From contig DCGT01000023.1 in the NCBI GenBank assembly GCA_002315315.1, positions 1-16,480 of the forward strand: a stretch of DNA of 16,480 nucleotides. Direction: 5' to 3'. Positions 8,201 to 14,479 of this stretch are shown one piece after another. Source of the stretch: Faecalibacterium sp. UBA1771 (GTDB taxonomy: Bacteria; Bacillota; Clostridia; Oscillospirales; Ruminococcaceae). Both the position numbers and the translations under genes were made by a program. Numbering within the stretch: the first letter of the stretch is position 1; every line of letters starts with the position of its first letter. The notes beneath the pieces are model-generated. The model had not been told where the DNA came from. It did not search any database and was given only the letters and a program-made list of their open reading frames with translations.

Positions 8201-8658
8201 TTTTTCTTTGCGGTAAAGGATGTGTCTGCGCCGCCCTCATAGTTGGCTTTGATTGTTACGGTGCAACCCTTAACCCAATGAGCATACAAGTCGGTATCTG
8301 CCGAGAATTTTTTAGAATTATCAGTGAAGGCAGAGGACAAATCGGCTTTATAATATTGAGTTCCTGCTGTTGCGTCATCCCAATATCCGTCAAAAGAATA
8401 GCCGTCTTGTGTGGGGGCGGTAAGCTTCCCTTGCCCGTCCTTGATGTTCAAAGTTTTTGCTGCGCTTCCGCTGTCTACCGACTTGGTTTGTTTCCCTTCG
8501 GTACCGTTGTTATCCCAGAAGGTGATTGTCACTTTAGCCTGACCACCTTCGGGTTCGATTTCATCTTTTGCAAACGATACAGGGACGATTCCGCTGAACA
8601 GCGAAAAAACCATCGCAAACAGAAGAAGAGTCGAAATGAGTTTGTTGTGCTTCTTCAT
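5266..8658 (-). CDS. Secreted multi-repeat surface protein with InlB B-type (Flg_new) repeats
   Basis: This is a predicted exported protein of 1130 residues. Residues 1-31 form a signal peptide: MKKHNK, a hydrophobic core and VSFA before KDE. About nine repeats of 75-95 residues follow (about 35-808). Each has a strand such as YTVKFNANG, then GWNT or a variant, and ends near LYAQW, which is the Listeria-Bacteroides (InlB B / Flg_new) pattern. Residues 809-920 (SISGYVYTDK to VLLNNVKIN) look like a Cna-B or carboxypeptidase-regulatory-like beta sandwich, with RFTNLEPGTYQL typical of that group. Residues 921-1130 form an unrecognised beta-rich tail holding NPKTG near residue 1098 and ending in a basic RKREELGR. 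No membrane segment follows NPKTG. The ATG at 8656-8658 has AAAGGA 8 bases upstream; the TTG directly before it is less well spaced. The gene is transcribed alone between its own promoter and terminator. Adhesion or cell-surface contact is inferred from the family. Confidence 0.9.
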   Translation of the reverse strand: MKKHNKLISTLLLFAMVFSLFSGIVPVSFAKDEIEPEGGQAKVTITFWDNNGTEGKQTKSVDSGSAAKTLNIKDGQGKLTAPTQDGYSFDGYWDDATAGTQYYKADLSSAFTDNSKKFSADTDLYAHWVKGCTVTIKANYEGGADTSFTAKKNAAIKDAGNIPESAMPTRENYTLVGVYNKSSSSADGAKQYYNGKGVAQDVKGVTYTEDTATLYAVWKEKDSYYVDFNGNGNDGGSMEKQKVYRDVETALTANGFTKTNYHFIGWNTSATGGTSNSSGKKFYSNEQKIKNAVDKDKTLTLFAQWVEDDHYTIKYHDGIDGDEGISGSTADQKAYVGKEVTLTKNGYSRLHYSFVGWNTSKNQSTAVYQDEQAVTFDNAKDTTLHLYAAWQENGSYTVKFNANGASNSMSDQKIYCTEETALKDCTLTYSGKYFKEWNTQADGEGTAYTDKQKVTDLAAKDGSITLYAIWNDYPVLTIEMGKDWDGIADVNDIIITSVKNQGKCEVTFDNTVKNALKKESGNIKYTFVGLYEDAEFTTPFVDNKLNKTELTESKTVYPKWTLEVSFCESDEGQGQESKMANQVFIYGVTQEISKNLFTVNGYTFLKWSTEHKVSDDTKIGVQFFTDEQEILNPTFNRLHARWGTDFEIVFDKNAADATGEMANQKFVTEIAQNLNENEFERECYYFAGWNTKADGKGTSYTDEAEIDTKTAITKLYAQWTPYTYSIVFNANLAGATGETASLTNKNYDEQIKLTKNGFAGTHGETFLGWNTSPDGTGTSFADELYVKNLTKVDKATVNLYAQWQQADKYSISGYVYTDKYVAGGSGDEGPARAVLSLKKLGGQVVYSGLADDKPTTTYKTETASTHRYFAYRFTNLEPGTYQLTATRILDDESEKTETEEIIVVAENMTKDVLLNNVKINSKVIPTATIPTVTDNIQDIAEQRKNTNYSTASSYELKLYVENVNTAVPAQAEDVNKTETFVDNNIGTDYQTQYLNIYLQETVDGGAAVPVTDTGTVIKNTIAFDFSNLAAGTTVHIVRVHEGGDPFEFPVGASNAIGGEYIELYPDESKIIIYAKLYSTYSLVYKTVAPAPIVIRTNPKTGVELAEATEISVPTAEMTVALPRKREELGR
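5899..6234 (-). other. Cna-B / carboxypeptidase-regulatory-like domain within the repeat protein
   Basis: Residues 809-920 open with YSISGYVYTDKY, continue with ARAVLSLKKLGGQVVYSGLAD and contain the signature-like FTNLEPGTYQLTATR. This is the layout of a transthyretin-like beta sandwich used as a stalk or spacer in Gram-positive surface proteins. The isopeptide Lys/Asn/Glu triad of true Cna-B domains was not verified. Confidence 0.55.
6235..8556 (-). repeat. Nine tandem InlB B-like (Flg_new) protein repeats
   Basis: Units end at VKG, KEKDS, VEDDH, QENGS, NDYP, TLE, GTD, TPYT and QQADK, each just after a conserved Trp in a motif such as LYAQW or LYAHW. Most carry a central GWNT (variants GYWDD, EWNT, KWST, GLYED, GVYNK). 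The first two and the sixth are the most divergent. The nucleotide repeats are diverged, so this is an old array and not a recent expansion. Confidence 0.85.
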
Positions 8659-8722
8659 CAATAAATTCCTTTCAATATTGAAGGGGGCATTCTACCCCCC
8701 CCGAAAATTTTATTACTATTTA

Positions 8723-8750
8723 AGTATAGCATTTATTTCGGGAATGTCAA
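8723..8750 (-). promoter_or_regulatory. Sigma-A promoter of the repeat-protein gene
   Basis: On the minus strand, a perfect TTGACA (8745-8750) and TATACT (8723-8728) are 16 bases apart. The spacer ends in TGC, giving an extended -10. The predicted leader is about 57 bases. Confidence 0.8.
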
Positions 8751-8901
8751 CACATTTCATAATTTGTTTACATCTTTATAAATATTAATCTGCAAATTTT
8801 TTATATTATAATAATTCGAATGTATATCAATTGGTTTTATTCATATAAACAGATATTCATTTCCGATTAACGCATAGCTTAAAAATACGAAGTTTTTTAC
8901 A

Positions 8902-8930
8902 TTGCCAAAAAACCCATATTGCTCTATAAT
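8902..8930 (+). promoter_or_regulatory. Sigma-A promoter of the DUF4190-like gene
   Basis: TTGCCA (8902-8907) and a perfect TATAAT (8925-8930) are separated by 17 bases. The predicted leader to the ATG at 8970 is about 33 bases and holds GAGGTG (8957-8962). Confidence 0.8.
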
Positions 8931-8969
8931 ATAAATATATGTAAAAACTTATAAAGTGAGGTGCACTTT

Positions 8970-9929
8970 ATGGCGGATATGAAAAACAAAACACAAAATT
9001 CCGATTTGAACGCTTATTACAATGACGAAGCGGGCAGCGACAGCTCCGTTTTTGACCTTGACCGATACTTTCAAGAGGACAGCACCGAAAATACCGTCCC
9101 CGACAAAAAGGAAATTGAGGATATTATCCGTAATGTTATTAACAGCAAGATAGCCGAAATTGCCGCCGCACGAACTGTGCAGATGACGCCGCCTGCAAGA
9201 ACACCGATCGGGTCACAGCCGACCGAGTCGGAATTTGACGGGTATGAAACACACTCTGCCCAGCATCAAAGCCCGACAAGACTTGTACAGACCGAGCCGT
9301 ATATACCGACCGTTCAGCCGGTACAGTCCGCCCAGTCGGCACCGATTCAGCCCCCTGCACCGCCGCCTCTCGACTTCTATCAGCAGGAGGAAGCGCCGAA
9401 CGATACAAAGCTGACGCTCGACGACTATTATGAGCAGGAATTCAACGAGGTTGTTTCTCAGCCGGAGCCTGTTGTAGAACCCGTTCAGCAGGAGGTTATG
9501 GTCGCAAGCGACGATGTCAAGGATTTTGAGGAATTTTCGTGGGGAGATTTGATTGAAGAGGACAGCCGAAAAATGGAGTCCAATCAATATGTCAGCGAAA
9601 CCTATTATCCCACAGCCGCTCCGCAAATCAATCCTCCGTCTTATCCCGTAAGCCCGAGACGTTTTGATTTCGACAGCTTCGAAAGCTTTGATACAGATGA
9701 GCAGGACGTAGAGAACCCGGGTCAGAGCTGGGCGGTTATCTCGATGATTCTCGGCATAATTGCCGTTCCGCTTTACTTCACCGTCATCTTCGGACTGCTC
9801 GGTTTAATCTTCTCGCTCATTGCACGCGCAAAGGACAACCGTAGCGGACAGGCAGCGGCAGGTCTGGTGCTTAACATAATTGCCTTGATTTTGAGCGCAG
9901 TATTTTTCGCTATTTTCTTTTTAATGTAA
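8970..9929 (+). CDS. Membrane protein with disordered acidic N-region and DUF4190-like C-terminal domain
   Basis: The product has 319 residues. Residues 1-250 are acidic and rich in Pro, Gln, Ser and Tyr, with no sign of a globular fold, so this part is probably disordered and cytoplasmic. Residues 251-319 are strongly hydrophobic: SWAVISMILGIIAVPLYF and GLLGLIFSLIARAKD, then a polar turn (NRSGQ) and AAAGLVLNIIALILSAVFF. This layout, with the small RSGQAAAG loop between hydrophobic hairpins, matches DUF4190-type domains of Gram-positive bacteria. A short motif of the form L-D/N-x-Y followed by Gln/Asn/Glu-rich acids recurs at about residues 13-20, 30-37, 134-141 and 150-157. I chose the ATG at 8970, 7 bases after GAGGTG; an in-frame GTG at 8961 overlaps that site and is unlikely. 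The flavin reductase-family gene follows 51 bases later and may share its transcript. The function is unknown. Confidence 0.85.
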   Translation: MADMKNKTQNSDLNAYYNDEAGSDSSVFDLDRYFQEDSTENTVPDKKEIEDIIRNVINSKIAEIAAARTVQMTPPARTPIGSQPTESEFDGYETHSAQHQSPTRLVQTEPYIPTVQPVQSAQSAPIQPPAPPPLDFYQQEEAPNDTKLTLDDYYEQEFNEVVSQPEPVVEPVQQEVMVASDDVKDFEEFSWGDLIEEDSRKMESNQYVSETYYPTAAPQINPPSYPVSPRRFDFDSFESFDTDEQDVENPGQSWAVISMILGIIAVPLYFTVIFGLLGLIFSLIARAKDNRSGQAAAGLVLNIIALILSAVFFAIFFLM

Positions 9930-9980
9930 TATTTCGCAATTGTCATCAATAGAATATTTAAAAACGATTGGAGAGCGTTA

Positions 9981-10544
9981 ATGTCAAAGACGGAATGGAA
10001 AGCAGGAACACTGCTTGCGCCGCTGCCTGCTGTTTTAGTCGGTTGCGGTACAATCGACAAACCCAACGCTATGACCGCCGCCTGGACGGGTATCATTAAT
10101 TCATCACCCGAAAAAACCTATGTTTCGATTCGCCCCGACCGTTACAGTCACGAGCTTATTAAGGACAGCGGAGTTTTCACAATTAATCTCACTACGCAGA
10201 AGCTCGCCTATGCGACCGATTACTGCGGGGTGCGTTCCGGCAGGGACGAGGATAAGCTCGCAAAGCTCGGCATCGCCGTTGAGCCGTCGTTTAAAATAGA
10301 CTGCCCGTCGATAGTGCTGTCCCCCGTCACGCTCGAATGTAAGGTCTGCGATATTATTCCGCTCGGCACTCACGATATGTTCCTTGCCGACATCGCCGCC
10401 GTTTCGGTCAACAGCGATTTAATTGACGCCAAGGGAAAGCTTCACCTTGAAAAAGCCGACCTGATAGCCTACGCACACGGTGAATATTTTGCGCTCGGTA
10501 AGCGTTTGGGTTCTTTCGGATATTCGGTTAAGAAAAAGAAATAA
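9981..10544 (+). CDS. Flavin reductase family protein (FMN-binding split barrel)
   Basis: The product is a soluble 187-residue protein of the flavin reductase-like family, which binds FMN and passes electrons from NAD(P)H or another donor, or acts as a small flavoprotein of unknown partner. Family marks are PLPAVLVGCG, NAMTAAWTGIINSSPEKTYVSIRPDRYSHELIKDSGVFTINL (residues about 28-70), the flavin-contacting stretch common to this family, and ATDYCGVRSGRDEDKLAKLG. HDMFLADIAAV and a LIAYAHGEYFALGKRLGSFGYS tail complete the barrel. Length and order are typical of the anaerobe group often annotated simply as flavin reductase. The start ATG has GGAGAG at 9970-9975. No partner oxygenase or rubredoxin gene lies nearby, so the physiological electron acceptor is unknown. 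A strong terminator follows. Confidence 0.9.
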   Translation: MSKTEWKAGTLLAPLPAVLVGCGTIDKPNAMTAAWTGIINSSPEKTYVSIRPDRYSHELIKDSGVFTINLTTQKLAYATDYCGVRSGRDEDKLAKLGIAVEPSFKIDCPSIVLSPVTLECKVCDIIPLGTHDMFLADIAAVSVNSDLIDAKGKLHLEKADLIAYAHGEYFALGKRLGSFGYSVKKKK

Positions 10545-10596
10545 TCAATTTTCGACAACAGATAATGATTTCATAAGAATTGAAAATATTATTAAC

Positions 10597-10651
10597 AAAA
10601 CACGGCAGTATGCTTGCCCGCGGCTAACGAGTAAGCATAGACGCCGTGTTT
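10597..10651 (+). terminator. Rho-independent terminator of the flavin reductase gene
   Basis: The outer stem AAACACGGC (10598-10606) pairs with GCCGTGTTT (10643-10651). An inner stem TATGCTT (10609-10615) pairs with AAGCATA (10633-10639) around a 17-base loop. The sequence TATTTGTTTT follows on the plus strand, giving the U-rich tail. Confidence 0.85.
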
Positions 10652-10701
10652 ATTTGTTTTAAATTACATACAATGCCGGGGTTCACAGCTTTAATATAAA
10701 A

Positions 10702-10733
10702 AACCGACGGAATGAGTAATCAAACCGTCGGTT
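10702..10733 (-). terminator. Rho-independent terminator of the oad operon
   Basis: AACCGACGG (10702-10710) and CCGTCGGTT (10725-10733) form a perfect 9-base-pair stem with a 14-base loop. On the minus strand the stem is followed by TTTTTATATT. It lies 19 bases after the oadB stop codon. Confidence 0.9.
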
Positions 10734-10752
10734 AATTATTGTAGCTATCTTA

Positions 10753-11922
10753 TTACTGGAAAATAGCAAGCAGGAAGCCTGCGGCAACAGCCGAGCCGAT
10801 AACGCCGGAAACGTTCGGACCCATAGCGTGCATAAGCAGATAGTTGGACGGATTGTACTTCTGTCCTTCCATCTGGGAAACACGGGCAGCCATAGGAACT
10901 GCCGAAACACCTGCAGAACCGATGAGCGGGTTAATCTTGCCGTGCGACAGCTTGCACATCAGCTTGCCGATGAGCAGACCGCCGGCGGTAGAGAACGCGA
11001 AGGCAAGCAGACCGAGACCGACGATTTCGAGAGTTTCGATGCGCAGGAAACGGTCATAAACCGTAGTGGCACCGACGGAAACCGACAGGAATATTGTGAC
11101 TATATTCATCAGGTTGTTCTGAGCGGTATCGGAAAGTCTGCCGGTAACGCCGCACTCGGTCAGCAGGTTGCCGAGCATAAGGCAACCGAGCAGAGGAGCA
11201 ACGGACGGCAGGAAGAAGCAGGTGACAATGGTGACAAGAATCGGGAAGATAATCTTCTCGGTCTTGCTGACGGGGCGAAGCTGCTCCATCTTAATCTTGC
11301 GCTCCTCCTCAGTAGTCAACAGCTTCATAATAGGAGGCTGAATCAGCGGGATAAGAGCCATATAGGAGTACGCGGCAATGGCGATAGGCGCAAGATAATC
11401 GGGGGCAAGCTTGCCGGTGAGCCAAATAGCCGTCGGACCGTCTGCTCCGCCGATAATGCCGATAGATGCGGCAACCTTTGCGGGGAAGCCGATTACAAGT
11501 GCGAGAATAAAAGCCATATAGATACCGAGCTGAGCGGCGGCGCCGAGCAGCATCGACTTCGGGTTGGCGATCATCGGTCCGAAGTCGGTCATTGCACCGA
11601 CTCCGAGGAAAATAAGCGACGGATACAGACCGGTCTTAACGCCGATATAGAGAATATCAAGCAGACCGCCCTCATGCAGAACCTCAGAATAGCTGATTTC
11701 GCCCATCCAGAGGTCGGGGTGATACATTCCGGATACCGGCAGGTTGGCGAGCAGCATACCGAAGGCTATACCGACGAGAAGAAGCGGCTCAAACTTTTTG
11801 ACGATACCAAGATAGAGCAGGACACAAGCCAACGCTATCATAATTATTTGACGGAAATCGGTAATTCCCGCAAAGCCGGAGGACTTTACGAGGTTGCCGA
11901 GAATAGCAAGAATTCCTTCCAT
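10753..11922 (-). CDS. oadB: Na+-translocating oxaloacetate decarboxylase, beta subunit (carboxybiotin decarboxylase)
   Basis: This polytopic membrane subunit decarboxylates carboxybiotin and drives Na+ out of the cell. The product has 389 residues, normal for OadB/MmdB/GcdB. About nine or more hydrophobic segments are visible, such as IIMIALACVLLYLGIV near 26 and PSLIFLGVGAM near 101. The family core SIGIIGGADGPTAIW (about 153-167) holds Asp161, the equivalent of the essential Asp in the GGADGPT motif of known pumps. AYSYMALIPLIQPPIMKLLTTEEER and the C-terminal GSAGVSAVPMAARV and HAMGPNVSGVIGSAVAAG segments are also hallmarks. The ATG at 11922 is read from AAGGAGG, which overlaps the TAA stop of the biotin carrier gene upstream (11-base gap), so translation is probably coupled. 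Because OadA is encoded in the same operon, oxaloacetate is the most likely substrate, though beta subunits of this family are interchangeable by sequence. Confidence 0.96.
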   Translation of the reverse strand: MEGILAILGNLVKSSGFAGITDFRQIIMIALACVLLYLGIVKKFEPLLLVGIAFGMLLANLPVSGMYHPDLWMGEISYSEVLHEGGLLDILYIGVKTGLYPSLIFLGVGAMTDFGPMIANPKSMLLGAAAQLGIYMAFILALVIGFPAKVAASIGIIGGADGPTAIWLTGKLAPDYLAPIAIAAYSYMALIPLIQPPIMKLLTTEEERKIKMEQLRPVSKTEKIIFPILVTIVTCFFLPSVAPLLGCLMLGNLLTECGVTGRLSDTAQNNLMNIVTIFLSVSVGATTVYDRFLRIETLEIVGLGLLAFAFSTAGGLLIGKLMCKLSHGKINPLIGSAGVSAVPMAARVSQMEGQKYNPSNYLLMHAMGPNVSGVIGSAVAAGFLLAIFQ

Positions 11923-11933
11923 TGTTGCCCTCC

Positions 11934-12332
11934 TTATGCGAGGACGACGAGCGCGGCTCCGCTTTCGACGGTAGCACCGACGGTGGCGACGACCTGAGCG
12001 ACGGTGCCGTCATGCGGGGCAACGATTTCGTTCTCCATCTTCATAGCTTCGATGATTACGAGGATATCTCCGGTCTTTACGGCATCACCCTGCTTAACGG
12101 CGATCTTTACGACCTTACCGGGCAGAGGAGCGGCAATCGTCTCACCGGCGGCGGTGACTGCCGGAGCCGCAGGAGCAGCAGCCGGAGCAGCGGCGACAGG
12201 GGCGGGAGCGGCAACCACGACGGGAGCCGGAGCGGCGGGAGCGGCGGCGTCATACTCAGCGGCAAGGATAGCCTCACCCTTTTCGACTTCCACCTCATAA
12301 ACCTTATTGTTAAGTGTAATCTTATACTTCAT
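11934..12332 (-). CDS. Biotin carrier protein of the sodium-pump decarboxylase
   Basis: The product has 132 residues and carries the biotin that shuttles the carboxyl group between OadA and OadB. The N terminus MKYKITLNNKVYEVEVEKGE is the usual strand pair of this group. Residues about 29-62 are an Ala/Pro/Val linker, flexible in known members. Residues about 66-132 are a biotinyl domain with the EAMKMEN motif, whose Lys98 is the biotinylation site, and flanking PLPGKVVKIAVKQGDAVKTGD and HDGTVAQVVATVGATVESG half-barrels. The linker accounts for the GC-rich, repetitive DNA at about 12140-12250. The gene has an AGGGGA ribosome binding site close to the ATG. It lies 59 bases after oadA and 11 before oadB, so it is the middle gene of a three-gene operon. 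It takes the place of the biotin domain that many OadA proteins carry at their own C terminus. It has no membrane segment, so it is not OadG. Confidence 0.95.
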   Translation of the reverse strand: MKYKITLNNKVYEVEVEKGEAILAAEYDAAAPAAPAPVVVAAPAPVAAAPAAAPAAPAVTAAGETIAAPLPGKVVKIAVKQGDAVKTGDILVIIEAMKMENEIVAPHDGTVAQVVATVGATVESGAALVVLA

Positions 12333-12391
12333 TATTATTCCCCTATACTTAAATTATAAGAAAAGGACGGTTATTCGACTGCGAAATCCAA

Positions 12392-13774
12392 TCAGTCAAT
12401 TTGCTCGATTGTGTAATCGCAACGATTTTCTTCGGCCGCCATACGGTCACGCAGGAACTTCTCGGCAACCTGCGGGAAAGCGATGTAGGACAGGACATCC
12501 TCGTCACAGCGGCAGATTTCCTTCTGCTCCTCCTTGGTCTTGTCGAAGATGGGCTCGAGGGTATCGGCAAAACGACCCGTAATGGGCTGTTCGTCGCCGA
12601 GAACCTTTTTCTGCAGCTCTTCGTTGACCTTGCCGGGTGCACGACCATATTCGCCGCGCAGATAAGCCTTTACTTCCTTGCCGATGCTCTTGTAGCGTTC
12701 GCCGAGCAGTACATTGGTGGCGGCCTGTACGCCGACCATCTGGCTCATCGGGGTAACAAGCGGAGGATAACCGAGATCTTCTCTGACTTGAGGAACCTCT
12801 TCGAGAACTTCTTCAAAGCGGTCGATGGCATTCTGCTGCTTGAGCTGACTTACGAGGTTGGAGAGCATTCCGCCAGGTACCTTGTAGTTAAGAGCATCGG
12901 AATCGGTGCCCATAACGCGCGGGTCAAGCAGTCCGCTTTCGAGATCCTTCTGCTTCATCGGCTTGAAGAAATCGTTGACTTCCTTGACAACGGAGGTATC
13001 AAGACCGGTCTCATAGCCGTACTGTGTAAGAACGTGGTTCATAGCCTCGGTGGACGGCTGAGAGGTGCCGCCGGAGAAGGCGGAAACAGCGGTGTCGATG
13101 ACGTCGGCGCCTGCCTCAATGCCCTTAAGATAGGTCATGAAGCCGAGTCCGGTGGTCATGTGGGTGTGCAGAACGACGGGCAGGTCGACGGCGTCCTTGA
13201 TAGCGGCTACAAGGTCGTAGCACTCCTTCGGACTCATAACGCCGGCCATATCCTTAATGCAGATGGTGGAAACGCCCATCTGTGCCATTTCCTTAACGAT
13301 GGAAACATAATTCTCAAGGGTGTGAACGGGGCTGGTGGTGTAAGAAATAGCACCGGATGCAATAGCGCCGTTCTTTACCGTCTCCTCGACGGCGACCTTG
13401 ATATTGCGGGTATCGTTGAGGGCGTCGAAAATTCTGATGATGTCGATACCGTTGGCTATCGAGCGCTCGACGAACTTCTTAACGACGTCGTCGGGATAGT
13501 GCTTGTAACCGAGCAGGTTCTGACCGCGAAGGAGCATCTGCAGCTTGGTATTGGGCATTGCTGCCTTGATGTTGCGAAGTCTCTCCCACGGATCTTCGTT
13601 GAGGAAGCGCAGGCAGGAATCAAAGGTTGCGCCGCCCCAGCACTCGACCGAGTAGTAACCGGCACGATCGATAGTTTTGAGGATTTCCGCAAATTCATCG
13701 TATGCCATACGGGTTGCGATAAGCGACTGATTGGCATCACGAAGAACCGTTTCGGTAAATTGAACTTTCTTCAT
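12392..13774 (-). CDS. oadA: Oxaloacetate decarboxylase alpha subunit (carboxyltransferase), no biotin domain
   Basis: This enzyme moves the carboxyl group from oxaloacetate to biotin, releasing pyruvate. Residues 1-290 form the DRE-TIM type carboxyltransferase barrel: TETVLRDANQSLIATRM with metal ligand Asp13, ECWGGATFD, LLRGQNLLGYKHYPDD, CIKDMAG with the catalytic Lys174, and LHTHMTTG with metal ligands His203 and His205. Residues about 300-440 are the conserved PYC/OadA C-domain (YKVPGGMLSNLVSQL, GYPPLVTPMSQMVGVQA). The protein stops at 460 residues, where many OadA (about 590) continue into a biotin domain; here biotin sits on the next gene's product. The ATG at 13774 has TAGGAG about 8 bases upstream. 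A strong promoter lies about 130 bases upstream. The pyruvate carboxylase B subunit is similar in sequence, but the linked oadB supports a decarboxylase role. Confidence 0.95.
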   Translation of the reverse strand: MKKVQFTETVLRDANQSLIATRMAYDEFAEILKTIDRAGYYSVECWGGATFDSCLRFLNEDPWERLRNIKAAMPNTKLQMLLRGQNLLGYKHYPDDVVKKFVERSIANGIDIIRIFDALNDTRNIKVAVEETVKNGAIASGAISYTTSPVHTLENYVSIVKEMAQMGVSTICIKDMAGVMSPKECYDLVAAIKDAVDLPVVLHTHMTTGLGFMTYLKGIEAGADVIDTAVSAFSGGTSQPSTEAMNHVLTQYGYETGLDTSVVKEVNDFFKPMKQKDLESGLLDPRVMGTDSDALNYKVPGGMLSNLVSQLKQQNAIDRFEEVLEEVPQVREDLGYPPLVTPMSQMVGVQAATNVLLGERYKSIGKEVKAYLRGEYGRAPGKVNEELQKKVLGDEQPITGRFADTLEPIFDKTKEEQKEICRCDEDVLSYIAFPQVAEKFLRDRMAAEENRCDYTIEQID

Positions 13775-14086
13775 AACTTATTCTCCTATATATATTCATA
13801 TAATAGACAACTGTGCGAATGACGAAGCTTCCGAAAAATCTCCGTTAAAGATGAAAGCCGAAACGACTTTTTTACAATTTCTCGAAATACCGCCATTCTC
13901 ATTATAGATACCGTATATGTAAATATCAACCGATATTTTAACGATTTTTAATGATTTTGTTCGTTGTTATAAATATATGTGGTAAATACAAGTTATTATT
14001 GTATAATATTTCAAAAAATCAGACAGCAAAAACGCGAAGTTATAATTTGTCCGTCAACGGTTTCGGAAAACACATTCGGCAATTCA
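13775..14086. other. Intergenic region with the oadA leader
   Basis: This 312-base gap lies between the HIRAN gene and oadA, both on the minus strand. It holds the oadA promoter (13901-13929) and a predicted leader of about 120 bases. In the leader, 13854-13870 can fold into a small hairpin: minus-strand AAAGTCG with CGGCTTT around TTT, including one G-U pair. No convincing terminator for the HIRAN gene and no recognisable riboswitch were seen. Positions 13990-14086 show nothing I can name. Confidence 0.5.
13901..13929 (-). promoter_or_regulatory. Sigma-A promoter of the oad operon
   Basis: On the minus strand, TTGATA (13924-13929) and a perfect TATAAT (13901-13906) are separated by 17 bases. 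The predicted start near 13894 gives a leader of about 120 bases, long enough for regulation, though none is proven. Confidence 0.8.
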
Positions 14087-14479
14087 TTAAAAATCGACAA
14101 GATATATACCTATGGCAAGCTTGGTAAAGGAGCCTTTTTGCTCTATATCGGAAATTTTTGCCGACAGTAGCTTGCCGGCATCCATAAGTCTTGCAAAGAT
14201 TATGTTATCCTTTTCGGGAATATATCCGAGCTTCTTTTTATCCTGCGTCAAAATCATAACGGCATTGCTGTCGAATTTATTGTCCTCACGTAGCAAAACA
14301 AGCGAATCTCCCGTTTTCAGCGTTTCGATAACGGATTTGTCGGACAGATGAGTTGTTCCCGCAATATAGGAATCAAAAAGATGAATTTCTTTTACAAGCG
14401 GTTTAATGATATTTCCCAGCTCGTTATGTTCTATTACCGCGATTTTACCTTCCTGCTTTACCGTCAATTCGGATACCAT
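14087..14479 (-). CDS. Stand-alone HIRAN-domain protein
   Basis: The product has 130 residues, nearly all one HIRAN domain (about residues 33-127). The family pattern is visible as FDSYIAGTTH (35-44), TGDSLVLLREDNKFDSNAVMIL (56-77, the characteristic L-x-R-E/D-x-N-x-x-D-x-x-A-V), and LGYIPEKDNIIFARLMDAGK (84-103). HIRAN domains of HLTF/Rad5 helicases bind DNA 3' ends, and in bacteria they occur alone or fused to nucleases. Here there is no fused enzyme. The first 32 residues are an N-terminal extension with no recognised fold. The start at 14479 overlaps the end of the J-domain-like gene by 16 bases, and an AAGGAG lies 11 bases upstream, a long but usable distance. It is the last gene of a three-gene operon. 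DNA binding is inferred from the family, and the cellular role is unknown. Confidence 0.82.
   Translation of the reverse strand: MVSELTVKQEGKIAVIEHNELGNIIKPLVKEIHLFDSYIAGTTHLSDKSVIETLKTGDSLVLLREDNKFDSNAVMILTQDKKKLGYIPEKDNIIFARLMDAGKLLSAKISDIEQKGSFTKLAIGIYLVDF

Larger units (their letters stand above)
8659..8969. other. Divergent intergenic region, AT-rich
   Basis: This 311-base gap holds two divergent sigma-A promoters, listed separately, and the leader of the repeat-protein gene. In that leader, read on the minus strand, lie a run of eight G (8695-8702) able to pair with CCCCC (8683-8687) around a 7-base loop, and a perfect 12-base palindrome TTCAATATTGAA (8671-8682) just before the ribosome binding site. 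About 8751-8900 is AT-rich sequence in which I see no gene or clear structure. Confidence 0.6.

Noticed and set aside
10828..11997. A 389-codon plus-strand frame opposite oadB
   Set aside because: It is an antisense shadow of a membrane-protein gene. The predicted protein is extremely polar with no domain, as expected from the complement of hydrophobic codons.
12140..12260. GC-rich repetitive stretch that looks like a simple-sequence repeat
   Set aside because: It encodes the Ala/Pro linker of the biotin carrier, a normal feature of the family.
12401..13822. A 473-codon open frame on the plus strand opposite oadA
   Set aside because: It is the antisense shadow of a clearly conserved gene. 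Its product has no recognisable motif and it has no ribosome binding site.
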